Shown piece after piece: positions 17,843 to 26,285 of a stretch of 48,954 nucleotides of DNA. The position numbers and the translations under genes were made by a program. The DNA lies in contig NZ_FNDH01000019.1 in NCBI RefSeq assembly GCF_900100485.1, forward strand, positions 1 to 48,954, read 5' to 3'. The DNA is from Nitrosomonas sp. Nm132 (lineage in GTDB: Bacteria; Pseudomonadota; Gammaproteobacteria; Burkholderiales; Nitrosomonadaceae). The notes beneath the pieces were generated by a model, which was not told where the DNA came from, ran no database searches, and saw only the letters and a list, made by a program, of their open reading frames with translations. The first letter of the stretch is position 1; every line of letters starts with the position of its first letter.

Positions 17843-17871
17843 TTGACCAGGTGAAGATGGCTTGATATAAG
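17843..17871 (+). promoter_or_regulatory. Sigma70-like promoter of hupB
   Basis: TTGACC at 17843-17848 and TATAAG at 17866-17871 are separated by exactly 17 bases, five of six matches each. Transcription would start near 17878, giving a leader of about 53 bases before the hupB ATG. It may also drive the two tRNAs downstream, which have no evident promoter of their own. Confidence 0.6.
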
Positions 17872-17930
17872 GGCATCTGCAAGACTTTCTGTTTGTGATT
17901 TAACTATCAATAACCCAAAAGGGGAATTAA

Positions 17931-18203
17931 ATGAATAAATCTGATCTCATTGATGCCATCGCAGAGTCTGCCGGTATTTCTAAAGCATCCGCAGGAGATG
18001 CATTAAATGGAGCGCTATCTGCGATTAAAGCTGCGCTTAAAAAGAATGAAAGTGTCACGTTGGTTGGCTTTGGCACTTTTAAAGTAGGAAAAAGAGCAGC
18101 CCGTACCGGTCGCAATCCCCGTACTGGAGCAGTCATAAAAATCAAAGCAGCCCAAGTGCCCAAATTCACCGCTGGTAAAGCGCTCAAAGATGCGGTAAAC
18201 TAA
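17931..18203 (+). CDS. hupB: DNA-binding protein HU-beta
   Basis: 90 residues, the standard HU length. [37 protein letters not shown] with the conserved arm sequence [14 protein letters not shown], and a C-terminal helix. A histone-like dimer that bends and compacts DNA. AAAAGGGGA precedes the ATG. It is followed within 24 bases by tRNA-Val; hupB next to tRNA-Val/Asp and ppiD is the typical betaproteobacterial order. Confidence 0.96.
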   Translation: MNKSDLIDAIAESAGISKASAGDALNGALSAIKAALKKNESVTLVGFGTFKVGKRAARTGRNPRTGAVIKIKAAQVPKFTAGKALKDAVN

Positions 18204-18226
18204 GCATCTCCTTAGGGGGAAGGGTG

Positions 18227-18302
18227 GGGTGCTTAGCTCAGCTGGTAGAGCGTCGCCCTTACAAGGCGAATGTCGGCGGTTCGATCCCGTCAGCACCCAC
18301 CA
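18227..18302 (+). tRNA. tRNA-Val (anticodon UAC)
   Basis: A cloverleaf of 76 bases: acceptor GGGTGCT pairing with AGCACCC, D-arm GCTCAGCTGGTAGAGC, anticodon arm TCGCC-CTTACAA-GGCGA giving anticodon TAC, T-loop TTCGATC, discriminator A and encoded CCA at 18300-18302. Confidence 0.97.
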
Positions 18303-18333
18303 ATCAGCGAGCAAGAGTTGGTTTTATAGGTTA

Positions 18334-18410
18334 GGAGTGGTAGTTCAGTTGGTTAGAATACCGGCCTGTCACGCCGGGGGTCGCGGGTTCGAGTCCCGTC
18401 CACTCCGCCA
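18334..18410 (+). tRNA. tRNA-Asp (anticodon GUC)
   Basis: A 77-base cloverleaf: acceptor GGAGTGG/CCACTCC, anticodon arm CCGGC-CTGTCAC-GCCGG giving GTC, T-arm GCGGG-TTCGAGT-CCCGT, discriminator G and encoded CCA at 18408-18410. It lies 31 bases after tRNA-Val and is probably cotranscribed with it. Confidence 0.97.
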
Positions 18411-18499
18411 AGTCAGTATAATTATTAAGGGCGAATTTAAATAGTGTTGTCCTAGCGCTACTTAGCCTTACTTCTCATTTATTTCACTGGATTTTAGCT

Positions 18500-20386
18500 G
18501 TGTTTGATTTTGTTCATCGAAAAAGGACGATCGTTCAGGTTATTTTGTTGCTGGCTGTGTTGCCATTTATGTTTTGGGGCATGGAGTCGTATCGTGCTGA
18601 CGGTCGGGAGAGCTATGTTGCAGTTGTTGAAGGTGAAGAGATTCAGCGGAGAGAGTTTGAGCAAGCGCTTAGGAATCAACATGAGACTATGCGTAATATG
18701 CTGGGAGATAATTTTGATAGCGCGCTATTAGATAATCCTGAGATGCGTCTAGCAGTTTTAGATAACTTGATTCAGAGAAAGTTGTTGAAACGCGAGGCAG
18801 TTAATGTCGGACTGACTGTTTTGGATTCACAATTGGCACGTGAGATTCAGAGTATTTCAGCTTTTCACGATGATCAAAAGTTTTCTTACCAGCGCTATGA
18901 GGAGTTACTGCGTCGCCAGGAAATGACACCAGCGATGTTTGAGTCGCGTGTGGCGACTGAGATTATGCAGCAGCAGTTGCAAGAAGCAATTGCAAAAAGC
19001 GCGATGGTTCCAGAGACTGTAGCCCGGAATGTAGCTCACTTAAGTGAAGTGAAGCGTGAAATAAATCAAGCTCTGATTGAGCCGAAGCAATTCGTATCAC
19101 AGATTATTCCGGAGGAAGCAGCAATACAGTCTTATTATGATAATCATCAAGCGGATTTTCTTTTGCCTGAGCGAGTGCGCATCGAGTATTTGGTGTTATC
19201 TCTAGAAGAATGGGCTCAGCAAGAAGAAGTTAGCGTAGATGAAATCAAAAAATATTTTGATGAACACCAAAGTGAGTATGGGCAGGAGGAAGAGCGAAAA
19301 GCCAGTCATATTTTAATAGCTGTTTCTGGAACAGCTTCAGATGATGAGAAAGCTGTGGCGCGTGGCAAAGCGGAGAATTTACTGTCTCAATTAAAAGCAG
19401 AGCCAGCGAAATTTCCTGAGCTAGCAGGTGAGCATTCGGAAGATCCTGGCTCAGCAAAATTGGGAGGAGAGCTCGGTTTCTTAAGGCGTGGCGTGTTGGT
19501 TAAGGAGTTTGAAGATGAGCTATTCCAGATGCAGCCTGATGAAATTCGAGGTCCCATTGAAACAGCTTTTGGTTTTCATATCGTCAAGCTTTCAGAAATA
19601 AAACCGGCCAATGTGGCGCCCTTGGAAGAGGTAAGAGATGACATTGAGCAAATTCTGAAGCGTCAGAAGGCTGCAAGTAATTTTGGTGAAATTGCAGAAG
19701 ATTTTAGTAATACGGTATACGAGCAAAGTGATACTTTGCAACTAGCCGCGGAAAGATTTGGCTTGTCAATTAAACAAAGCGGGTGGGTCGATAGAAAATC
19801 GAAGGAACCCGCCATCATTGCTAACGAAAAATTGCTGGAAGTAATTTTTTCAGAGGATGCTGTTAATGATAAGCGCAATACAGAAGCAATCGAAGTAATG
19901 CCTGATACTTTTGTTTCTGCTAGGGTATTGGAGCACGAGTCAGCCGCAATTCAATCATTAGATGTGGTTAGAGATGAAATCAGTGAGCGAGTGAAGCGAC
20001 AGCTCGCTACTGAAATGGCTGAGAAAGAAGGTAGAGCCAAACTGGCTCTATTACAGGCAGGTAAAGACGAATCAATTTCATGGGGTGATGCTAAAGAGAT
20101 ATCTTATATGCAACCGCAAGGGATAGATATAGGTATTTTGCGTACTATTTTCCAAACAGAAATAGATAAGTTACCAGTTTATACAGGAATAGTGGGGTCA
20201 GATGGCAACTTCAACTTGATCCGTATTAATCGTGTTATTGAACCAACTTCTTCAGATAAGGATAAGGCTCAATATCAGGCTCTTGCTAATCAATTAAAAC
20301 AGATGCTTGTTCAGGAGGAATTATCATCGTATCAACTTGGCCTTAGGCAGCGATACGATGTAAAAATCCAGGAAGAAAGCTACTAA
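18500..20386 (+). CDS. ppiD: Periplasmic folding chaperone PpiD (SurA_N and parvulin domains)
   Basis: 628 residues from a GTG. A single N-terminal membrane anchor (about 10-28, VQVILLLAVLPFMFWG) leads to a large periplasmic part: SurA-like helical region at about 40-230, a parvulin rotamase domain at about 265-360 (ASHILIAVSG, EHSEDPGSAKLGGELGFL, FGFHIVKL) and a C-terminal helical domain. PpiD is tethered near the Sec translocon and helps secreted proteins fold; its isomerase activity is weak in E. coli. Length fits the family. It is convergent with fabI, 15 bases apart. Confidence 0.93.
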   Translation: MFDFVHRKRTIVQVILLLAVLPFMFWGMESYRADGRESYVAVVEGEEIQRREFEQALRNQHETMRNMLGDNFDSALLDNPEMRLAVLDNLIQRKLLKREAVNVGLTVLDSQLAREIQSISAFHDDQKFSYQRYEELLRRQEMTPAMFESRVATEIMQQQLQEAIAKSAMVPETVARNVAHLSEVKREINQALIEPKQFVSQIIPEEAAIQSYYDNHQADFLLPERVRIEYLVLSLEEWAQQEEVSVDEIKKYFDEHQSEYGQEEERKASHILIAVSGTASDDEKAVARGKAENLLSQLKAEPAKFPELAGEHSEDPGSAKLGGELGFLRRGVLVKEFEDELFQMQPDEIRGPIETAFGFHIVKLSEIKPANVAPLEEVRDDIEQILKRQKAASNFGEIAEDFSNTVYEQSDTLQLAAERFGLSIKQSGWVDRKSKEPAIIANEKLLEVIFSEDAVNDKRNTEAIEVMPDTFVSARVLEHESAAIQSLDVVRDEISERVKRQLATEMAEKEGRAKLALLQAGKDESISWGDAKEISYMQPQGIDIGILRTIFQTEIDKLPVYTGIVGSDGNFNLIRINRVIEPTSSDKDKAQYQALANQLKQMLVQEELSSYQLGLRQRYDVKIQEESY

Positions 20387-20401
20387 CAGCTTAAAAGATT
20401 A

Positions 20402-21187
20402 TTATTCATCGAGATCAAAAGCGATTGTATTAAATCCAGCATCAACATAGGTAATTTCACCCGTAATACCGCTTGCTAAATCACTACAGAGAAAAGCGGC
20501 AGCATTACCAACTTCCTCGGTCGTTACATTTCTTCGTAATGGGGAAACCTTTTCAGCATAACCTAGAAGCTTTCCAAAATTTCCTATACCGGATGCGGCC
20601 AGTGTTTTAATCGGCCCAGCGGAGATTGCATTTACGCGTATACCCTTTTTGCCCAGACTGGAAGCCATGAATCGTACATTTGCTTCCAGGCTGGCTTTAG
20701 CTAGGCCCATGACATTGTAACTTGGCATGACGCGGACAGCCCCCAGATAACTGAGTGTTAAAAGTGCAGCATTCCTTCCTTGCATTAATGCCAAGCCAGC
20801 TTTTGCTAATGCTGTAAAACTATAAGAACTGACATCATGGGCAATATGAAATGCTTCACGATTTACACTTTCAAGATAATCTCCAGTTAATGCCTCTCGT
20901 GGTGCGAATGCGATGGAGTGTACAATGCCATCAAGGCCATCCCATTCTTTAGCTAAATCTTCAAAGCACTGATTAATTTCTTCATCATTTCTTACATCAC
21001 AACGAAACAGCAAGCGACTCTCAAAATCACCAGCTAGTTTTGCAACGCGATCTCTTACATCTTCTCCTTGGAAGGTAAAGGCAAGTTGTGCGCCTTCACG
21101 TTTCATGGCTTTGGCTATACCATAGGCGATAGATCGATTGCTGAGTAACCCGGTGATGAGGATACGCTTATTGTCTAGAAATCCCAT
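20402..21187 (-). CDS. fabI: Enoyl-[acyl-carrier-protein] reductase (NADH)
   Basis: 261 residues from the ATG at 21187, preceded by GGAAGGA; a frame extension to 21208 has no site. Features: [20 protein letters not shown] with the divergent SDR cofactor loop, and [16 protein letters not shown] holding the catalytic Tyr-x6-Lys. It performs the last reduction of each fatty-acid elongation round and is the target class of triclosan. The gene is monocistronic. A TATAAT-like -10 (minus strand, 21219-21224) lies about 30 bases upstream. The MITE begins 95 bases upstream, so it replaced whatever was further 5'. Confidence 0.95.
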   Translation of the reverse strand: MGFLDNKRILITGLLSNRSIAYGIAKAMKREGAQLAFTFQGEDVRDRVAKLAGDFESRLLFRCDVRNDEEINQCFEDLAKEWDGLDGIVHSIAFAPREALTGDYLESVNREAFHIAHDVSSYSFTALAKAGLALMQGRNAALLTLSYLGAVRVMPSYNVMGLAKASLEANVRFMASSLGKKGIRVNAISAGPIKTLAASGIGNFGKLLGYAEKVSPLRRNVTTEEVGNAAAFLCSDLASGITGEITYVDAGFNTIAFDLDE

Positions 21188-21645
21188 ATATGTCCTTCCG
21201 TTTGTCAAATTTAAAATAATTATAGCTTAAGGTTTATGATAAAGGAGTATAGCGGGGATTACTAAATTGTCGAACAGCTAACCCGAATATTTCATAAATT
21301 GGCACGTGCCCTCACTTGTCTTTTGATTAATAAGAAAGATTTTGCTCAGTCGGGTGTATGAATCACTACACCCCTCTTTCTCAAAACTTTCCTATTAATC
21401 AAAATCCTGCGTGATCATCACGCGAATTTATAAACTATTCGGGCTAAATATAAATGTATATTTATCTATCATCGTATTTTCCTACGCTATCTCCTGTAAA
21501 AAAGCGGTGAAAAATAAACTAAATACTGTAGATACAGTGGCTCATCATCGATATCATGTTGAATGATTTATTTTCAATTGCAGTGACATGACCTGGATAC
21601 TTTTTTATCCCGGATATCCAATTTCTTTTTTAAGGATTCCTTAAA
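21188..21645. other. Divergent region between fabI and the substrate-binding gene
   Basis: 458 bases without a gene. Holds the presumed fabI -10 (21219-21224), the MITE copy (21282-21443) and about 200 AT-rich bases before the lipoprotein gene. A palindrome of nine-base arms (TTTTAAGGA/TCCTTAAAA, 21628-21646) covers the ribosome site and start of the lipoprotein gene. No promoter for that gene could be fixed. Confidence 0.4.
21282..21443 (-). mobile_element. 162-bp palindromic MITE, copy 2 (inverted relative to copy 1)
   Basis: Same length and, read on the minus strand, about 97 percent identical to 5053-5214 (five differences counted by eye). Ends are cccgaatatttcataaatt at 21282-21300 and, with two mismatches, its complement at 21425-21443. 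CTAA flanks both sides (21278-21281 and 21444-21447), as for copy 1. It carries the same inner arms and central GGGTGTA hairpin, and no open frame. Confidence 0.85.
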
Positions 21646-23817
21646 ATGAATCCACTTATTATTTTGATTTTATTCCTGACGGCCTGTAGTGGGACAATAT
21701 GGAATCATCCCTATCCAAGGGATGATTCCGGAAAAAATATTCTTTACAATGCATTTGCCGAACGCCCGAAACATCTTGATCCCGTTCAATCATATAGTTC
21801 CAATGAAATTTTGTTTACTGCTCAGATATACCAACCTCCTTTGCAGTATCACTATTTGAAACGTCCCTATGCTCTTATCCCGCAGACGGTGGACAAGATG
21901 CCTGTGGTGCAATATTTCGACGTGAATGGAGAACTCTTGCCTGCCGAGACTGATGTCTCAAGCATTGCCTATTCCGTTTATGAGATTTCTATTAAGCCAG
22001 GTATCTATTATCAGCCTCATCCAGCATTTGCAAGGGATGATCAGGAAGCGTTCCTCTATCACGATCTAACCCGAAAGGATTTGCGAGAAATTTTCAAGCT
22101 TACCGATTTCTCTCAAACGGGTATGCGGGAATTGCTAGCGGAGGATTATATTTATCAAATCAAACGCTTGGCACACCCAAGATTGCATTCCCCCATATTG
22201 GGTTTAATGGCAGACTATATCGTAGGGCTCAGAGAGTATGCTGAAACCTTAAGAAAGGAGGCTGATGCCGCGTCTAAAGATGCTTACTTTGATTTGCGCA
22301 AATTTCGATTGGAAGGAGTGGAATGGGTGGATGCGTATACTTATCGAATCAAGATAAAAGGTAAGTATCCCCAATTCATTTATTGGCTGGCAATGCCGTT
22401 TTTTTCACCCATTCCATGGGAAGCGGACCGCTTTTACGCTCAGTCAGGGTTTGCAGAAAAAAATATTACACTGGATTGGTATCCCATAGGTACGGGACCT
22501 TATATGCTTACTGAGAATGATCCTAATCGAATTATGGTCCTGGAAAGGAATCCCTGTTTTCAGGGAGAGCTTTATCCTTCCGAGGGTATGCCTGATGATA
22601 TAGAAAATGGATTGCTGGAGGATGCCGGTAAACCCCTTCCATTCATAGACAAAATTATATTCAGTCGTGAGAAGGAGGGTATTCCGCGTTGGAACAAATT
22701 TCTGCAGGGATATTATGATGCTTCAGGAATCGGCTCTGATAGTTTTGATCAGGCAGTGCAATTAACTGGACAAGGTGAGGCAACAGTAACAGAAGTGATG
22801 CAGTCTCAGGGAATACGATTGGAGACAGCTGTAGCGCCTTCTACTTATTATATCGGATTCAATATGCTTGACCCGGTTGTGGGAGGACGTACTAAGCAAG
22901 AAAAACAATCTGCCCGTAAATTACGGCAAGCAATTTCAATAGTAGTGGATTATGAGGAATACGTCTCGATATTTGCCAATGGTCGAGGCATCCCTGCACA
23001 GGGCCCTATTCCACCCGGGATTACCGGCTATCGAGAAGGCGAGGAGGGAGTCAATCCGATCGTCTATAAATGGCAAGACGGGCGGGCACATCGTAGGTCG
23101 ATCAATGAGGCCAAAGCATTACTGGCGGAAGCCGGCTATCCCAACGGTATAGACGCTAAAACCGGTGCGCCGCTTGTATTGTATTTCGATGTCACTGCAC
23201 GTAGTGCAGATGACAAGTCAATACTTGACTGGATGCGCAAACAATTTAGAAAAATTAATATTCAGCTGGTTGTTCGAAGCACTGACTATAACCGCTTTCA
23301 GGACAAGATACGCAAAGGTAATGCCCAGATTTTTGAGTGGGGTTGGAATGCAGATTATCCTGATCCTGAAAATTTTCTGTTTTTACTATACGGCCCTCAG
23401 GGTAAAGCTGGTAATAATAGCGGGAACAATGCAGCTAATTATGATAATGCCGAATATAACAGCTTGTTCGAGCAGATGGAAAAAATGGAAGATAGCCCAG
23501 AACGAGAGCAGATCATCGATCGTATGGTAGGAATGCTGCGTCAGGATGCGCCTTGGCTGTGGGGGTACCACCCAAAAGATTATGCTTTGTATCATGCTTG
23601 GTATGGAAATGTGAAACCTAATAAATTGTCTTATAACAATATTAAATATCTGCGCATTGATCCTGCTTTGCGTGAGCAAAAGCGGCGTGAATGGAATGAG
23701 CCGGTGATATGGCCAATAGGAGCGGGAGTAACTGTGCTTGTATTAAGTCTTGTTCCTGGAGTCATTGCCTATCGCCGCAGAGAGCGAAAGGTCGAACTCA
23801 AGAGATCCGCTGCATAA
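21646..23817 (+). CDS. ABC transporter substrate-binding lipoprotein, family 5, with C-terminal membrane anchor
   Basis: 723 residues, longer than the usual 500-600. A lipobox (FLTAC, Cys14) follows a very short signal without Lys or Arg; an in-frame stop just upstream fixes the start region. Family 5 (peptide/nickel/oligopeptide binding) features include AFAERPKHLDPVQSYSS, WYPIGTGPYML, VDYEEYVSIFANG with APSTYYIGFN, and EWGWNADYPDPENFLFL. The last 40 residues form a membrane helix (about 690-710) followed by RRRERKVELKRS, so the protein may be held at both ends. It would deliver oligopeptides or a similar solute to the permease encoded 25 bases downstream. No ATPase gene is present. Confidence 0.85.
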   Translation: MNPLIILILFLTACSGTIWNHPYPRDDSGKNILYNAFAERPKHLDPVQSYSSNEILFTAQIYQPPLQYHYLKRPYALIPQTVDKMPVVQYFDVNGELLPAETDVSSIAYSVYEISIKPGIYYQPHPAFARDDQEAFLYHDLTRKDLREIFKLTDFSQTGMRELLAEDYIYQIKRLAHPRLHSPILGLMADYIVGLREYAETLRKEADAASKDAYFDLRKFRLEGVEWVDAYTYRIKIKGKYPQFIYWLAMPFFSPIPWEADRFYAQSGFAEKNITLDWYPIGTGPYMLTENDPNRIMVLERNPCFQGELYPSEGMPDDIENGLLEDAGKPLPFIDKIIFSREKEGIPRWNKFLQGYYDASGIGSDSFDQAVQLTGQGEATVTEVMQSQGIRLETAVAPSTYYIGFNMLDPVVGGRTKQEKQSARKLRQAISIVVDYEEYVSIFANGRGIPAQGPIPPGITGYREGEEGVNPIVYKWQDGRAHRRSINEAKALLAEAGYPNGIDAKTGAPLVLYFDVTARSADDKSILDWMRKQFRKINIQLVVRSTDYNRFQDKIRKGNAQIFEWGWNADYPDPENFLFLLYGPQGKAGNNSGNNAANYDNAEYNSLFEQMEKMEDSPEREQIIDRMVGMLRQDAPWLWGYHPKDYALYHAWYGNVKPNKLSYNNIKYLRIDPALREQKRREWNEPVIWPIGAGVTVLVLSLVPGVIAYRRRERKVELKRSAA

Positions 23818-23842
23818 ATTATAGGGTAATTTTTAAGTCAAT

Positions 23843-24820
23843 ATGCTTAATTACATTATTAGACGTGTTCTCTATGCAATTCCAATTTTAGTGGGTGTTA
23901 ATCTCATCACGTTTACCTTATTTTTTGTGGTTAACACTCCTGATGATATGGCGCGAATGCATCTAGGTATCAAGTATGTGACTGACGAGGCAATCATAAA
24001 ATGGAAACAAGAGCGCGGTTATGACAAGCCTCTGCTGTATAACACAGAGGCTGAAGGTGCTGCAAAATTGACGAGCACTATTTTCTTTGAGAAATCGATT
24101 GCAATGTTCGTATTTGATTTTGGCCGTGCTGATGATGGACGCGATATTGCGCACGAAATTAAATCCAGAATGCTGCCCAGTTTAGCCATTGCGTTGCCAG
24201 TATTCTTATTGGGATTGCTGGTTTATATTACTTTTGCGCTAGTTATGGTTTTTTTTCGCATGACTTATATAGATTTCTGGGGCATTGTATTGTGTGTGGC
24301 GCTCATGTCGATTTCAAGTCTGTTTTACATTATTGGTGGACAATTCCTTGTGGGTAAGCTATGGCATTTAGTACCTATTTCTGGTTATGGTAATGGACTG
24401 GATGCAGGCAGATTTCTGCTTTTGCCCATTATCATCGGGGTAGTGGGCAGTGCTGGTGCGAATGTGCGATGGTATCGCACAATTTTTCTGGAAGAAATGA
24501 ATAAGGAGTATGTTCGGACTGCACGCGCAAAAGGTTTGCCAGAAAGCATTGTGTTATTCAGACATGTGCTTAAAAATGCCATGATTCCGATTCTTACGGG
24601 CGCAGTGGTAGTGATTCCATTATTGTTTCTTGGCAGCCTGATTGCCGAATCGTTTTTTGGCATACCTGGATTGGGAAGCTATACCATCGAAGCTATCAAT
24701 TCGCAGGATTTTGCCGTAGTGCGTGCTATGGTCTTTCTGGGCTCATTGTTTTATATCATAGGTCTGATATTGACCGATATATCCTATACCCTGGTAGATC
24801 CAAGAATCAGGCTGGGGTAA
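23843..24820 (+). CDS. Oligopeptide-type ABC transporter permease (DppB/OppB family)
   Basis: 325 residues. Begins MLNYIIRRVLYAIPILVGVN as OppB/DppB proteins do, has six predicted helices and the EAA coupling loop (EYVRTARAKGLPES, about 223-237), and ends with IIGLILTDISYTLVDPRIRLG. A periplasmic segment at about 35-90 is longer than usual. The usual partner permease (OppC type) and ATPases do not follow: at 24820 an ATG overlaps the stop but the frame closes after 14 codons, then the next gene is convergent. The importer is therefore incomplete at this locus. Confidence 0.87.
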   Translation: MLNYIIRRVLYAIPILVGVNLITFTLFFVVNTPDDMARMHLGIKYVTDEAIIKWKQERGYDKPLLYNTEAEGAAKLTSTIFFEKSIAMFVFDFGRADDGRDIAHEIKSRMLPSLAIALPVFLLGLLVYITFALVMVFFRMTYIDFWGIVLCVALMSISSLFYIIGGQFLVGKLWHLVPISGYGNGLDAGRFLLLPIIIGVVGSAGANVRWYRTIFLEEMNKEYVRTARAKGLPESIVLFRHVLKNAMIPILTGAVVVIPLLFLGSLIAESFFGIPGLGSYTIEAINSQDFAVVRAMVFLGSLFYIIGLILTDISYTLVDPRIRLG

Positions 24821-24864
24821 TGAATGCAATGGATGCTATGCATCATGGAATACTTTCTGCCTAA
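24820..24864 (+). pseudogene. Possible oppC-like start remnant (14 codons)
   Basis: The permease stop TAA overlaps an ATG (TAATG), the usual coupled start for the second permease. The frame reads MNAMDAMHHGILSA then stops. No homology can be claimed from 14 residues. It could be an orphan leader, a truncated oppC or chance. Confidence 0.2.
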
Positions 24865-25505
24865 TAATCAACGGGTATGGGATCGAGACTGCGCCATAAA
24901 TACCATGTTGCAACCGAACGCCAAGGCTGCCAGTTCGTAGCAATGGTTTGTATTCTACTCTTCTCTATTGGCTGATTGGCGTTGTAGTGAATGCTGATAG
25001 CCCGTTGCAACCCGATGTCGTCTAATGGTAATACGTCTGGTCGCTGCATGTGAAAGATCAGAAACATTTCCGCGGTCCACCGACCAATACCCTTTATCTG
25101 GATAAGGTGAGCAATCAGCGCCTCATCATTCATTTCCTGCCAGGCAGTTTCGTCGTATCCGCCGTTTATGAATCGCTGGGATAGATCTTGTAGATAGCTT
25201 ATTTTTCTAGCAGACAGGCCGCATGCCCGTAATGTATTGGCATCGATGCTATACAGGTTCTCAGGGGTGGTCTCTGACAAAGCAATCTCTAGTTTATGCC
25301 ATACGCTTGCTGCAGCTTTGACTGAAATTTGCTGACCAACAATGGCGCGAGCCAGTGTAGTGAAAGCGTTTCCGTGTGAGTGAAGCGTTGATTCGCTAAA
25401 CTGGCTAACGAGCCGTTGCATGACGGGATCTCGTTTTGCCAAATTATCCGTCGCCTGTTCCCAGAATACGGGTGCTACACGTTGTTCTTTCCTGAGTAAA
25501 ACCAT
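24861..25505 (-). CDS. DNA-3-methyladenine glycosylase II (HhH-GPD superfamily)
   Basis: 214 residues. The HhH-GPD core is clear: AIVGQQISVKAAASVW, the hairpin IKGIGRWTAEMFLIF, and the catalytic Asp in DVLPLDDIGLQRAI. It lacks the C-terminal iron-sulfur cysteines of EndoIII and the N-terminal domain of E. coli AlkA, resembling the short AlkA-like glycosylases. It removes alkylated bases such as 3-methyladenine to start base-excision repair. Convergent with the permease gene; the region upstream leads to the dcw promoter. Confidence 0.88.
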   Translation of the reverse strand: MVLLRKEQRVAPVFWEQATDNLAKRDPVMQRLVSQFSESTLHSHGNAFTTLARAIVGQQISVKAAASVWHKLEIALSETTPENLYSIDANTLRACGLSARKISYLQDLSQRFINGGYDETAWQEMNDEALIAHLIQIKGIGRWTAEMFLIFHMQRPDVLPLDDIGLQRAISIHYNANQPIEKSRIQTIATNWQPWRSVATWYLWRSLDPIPVDY

Positions 25506-25706
25506 TCTTCACCGTATTTGTTCACCGTATTTGCTTTCGTAGCTAAAAATAATTTGTTGCTTGATCGAGAGATCATTTTACATGATGCGCTAGCGATATT
25601 AATCGGCAATTTACTCGCAATATTACGTCTATCTTATTTATTTTTAAGGTTTTGTTCGCTTGCTCTTAAGTCTTTGTCGTTAAAGTAAAAGTGCATGGTT
25701 TTTTAC
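25506..25706. other. Divergent region upstream of the dcw promoter
   Basis: About 200 AT-rich bases between the glycosylase start and the mraZ promoter. No gene or strong element recognised; it must hold the glycosylase promoter on the minus strand. Confidence 0.35.
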
Positions 25707-25735
25707 TTGACTGAGCTCATTTTTTTGATTAGAGT
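25707..25735 (+). promoter_or_regulatory. Sigma70-like promoter of the dcw cluster
   Basis: TTGACT (25707-25712), a 17-base spacer and TAGAGT (25730-25735). The -35 matches five of six, the -10 four of six. Predicted start near 25742, giving a leader of about 82 bases. The first MraZ-like box overlaps the -10, so binding there should block RNA polymerase. Confidence 0.55.
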
Positions 25736-25793
25736 GGAAAAGAGTGGGGTTAAGAGTATTAAAGTGGGGAATCGTGGGGGTATTGGGTGTAGG
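25734..25793 (+). promoter_or_regulatory. MraZ-box array (10-bp-phased GTGGG repeats)
   Basis: GTGG or GTGGG begins at 25734, 25744, 25764 and 25774, with a degenerate unit (GAGTA) at 25754 and TGGGTG at 25784, all on a strict 10-bp period. In E. coli and Mycoplasma, MraZ binds tandem GTGGG-type boxes with five-base spacers upstream of its own gene. The array starts in the -10 and ends 30 bases before the mraZ ATG, which supports autorepression of the whole cluster. Confidence 0.75.
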
Positions 25794-25823
25794 GTAAAGT
25801 TTTCTGGGAAATAAAGGGGCAGC

Positions 25824-26270
25824 ATGTTTCGTGGCGTTACACAACTGTGCTTGGACGGCAAGGGTAGATTTGCGGTGCCTGCAAGGTACCGTGAGGAATT
25901 GTCGTCCAGTTGTGCCGGGAATTTGGTGATTACTGCTGATCCTTCAAGGTGTTTACTGATTTATCCCCAACCCGCCTGGGAACCTATAGAAAAAAAACTG
26001 AATAGTCTTTCTAGTTTCAATCCACAGAGCCGTAGTTTGCAGCGTCTTATTGTGGGTAATGCCTGTGATGTTGAGATGGATAGTGTTGGACGGATACTGG
26101 TAGTGACACCATTACGCCAGTTTGCCGGTTTGACCAAGGATATTGTATTGGTAGGTCAGGGTGAAAAATTTGAGTTGTGGGATGCTGAGAAATGGAATCA
26201 GGAAATTGAGGCAGCACTTGTTTACAAAGATGGCAATATGCCACCCGAGCTTGAAGGATTCTCATTGTAA
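25824..26270 (+). CDS. mraZ: Transcriptional regulator MraZ
   Basis: 148 residues, two AbrB-like swapped-hairpin repeats. The first begins FRGVTQLCLDGKGRFAVPA, the second has GNACDVEMDSVGRILV; both carry the conserved DxxGR element. MraZ forms a ring-shaped oligomer that binds GTGGG boxes and represses the division/cell-wall operon; the boxes are present at 25734-25793. AAAGGGGC precedes the ATG. First gene of the dcw cluster, 15 bases before rsmH. Confidence 0.96.
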   Translation: MFRGVTQLCLDGKGRFAVPARYREELSSSCAGNLVITADPSRCLLIYPQPAWEPIEKKLNSLSSFNPQSRSLQRLIVGNACDVEMDSVGRILVVTPLRQFAGLTKDIVLVGQGEKFELWDAEKWNQEIEAALVYKDGNMPPELEGFSL

Positions 26271-26285
26271 TGTTGTGGTATTGCT

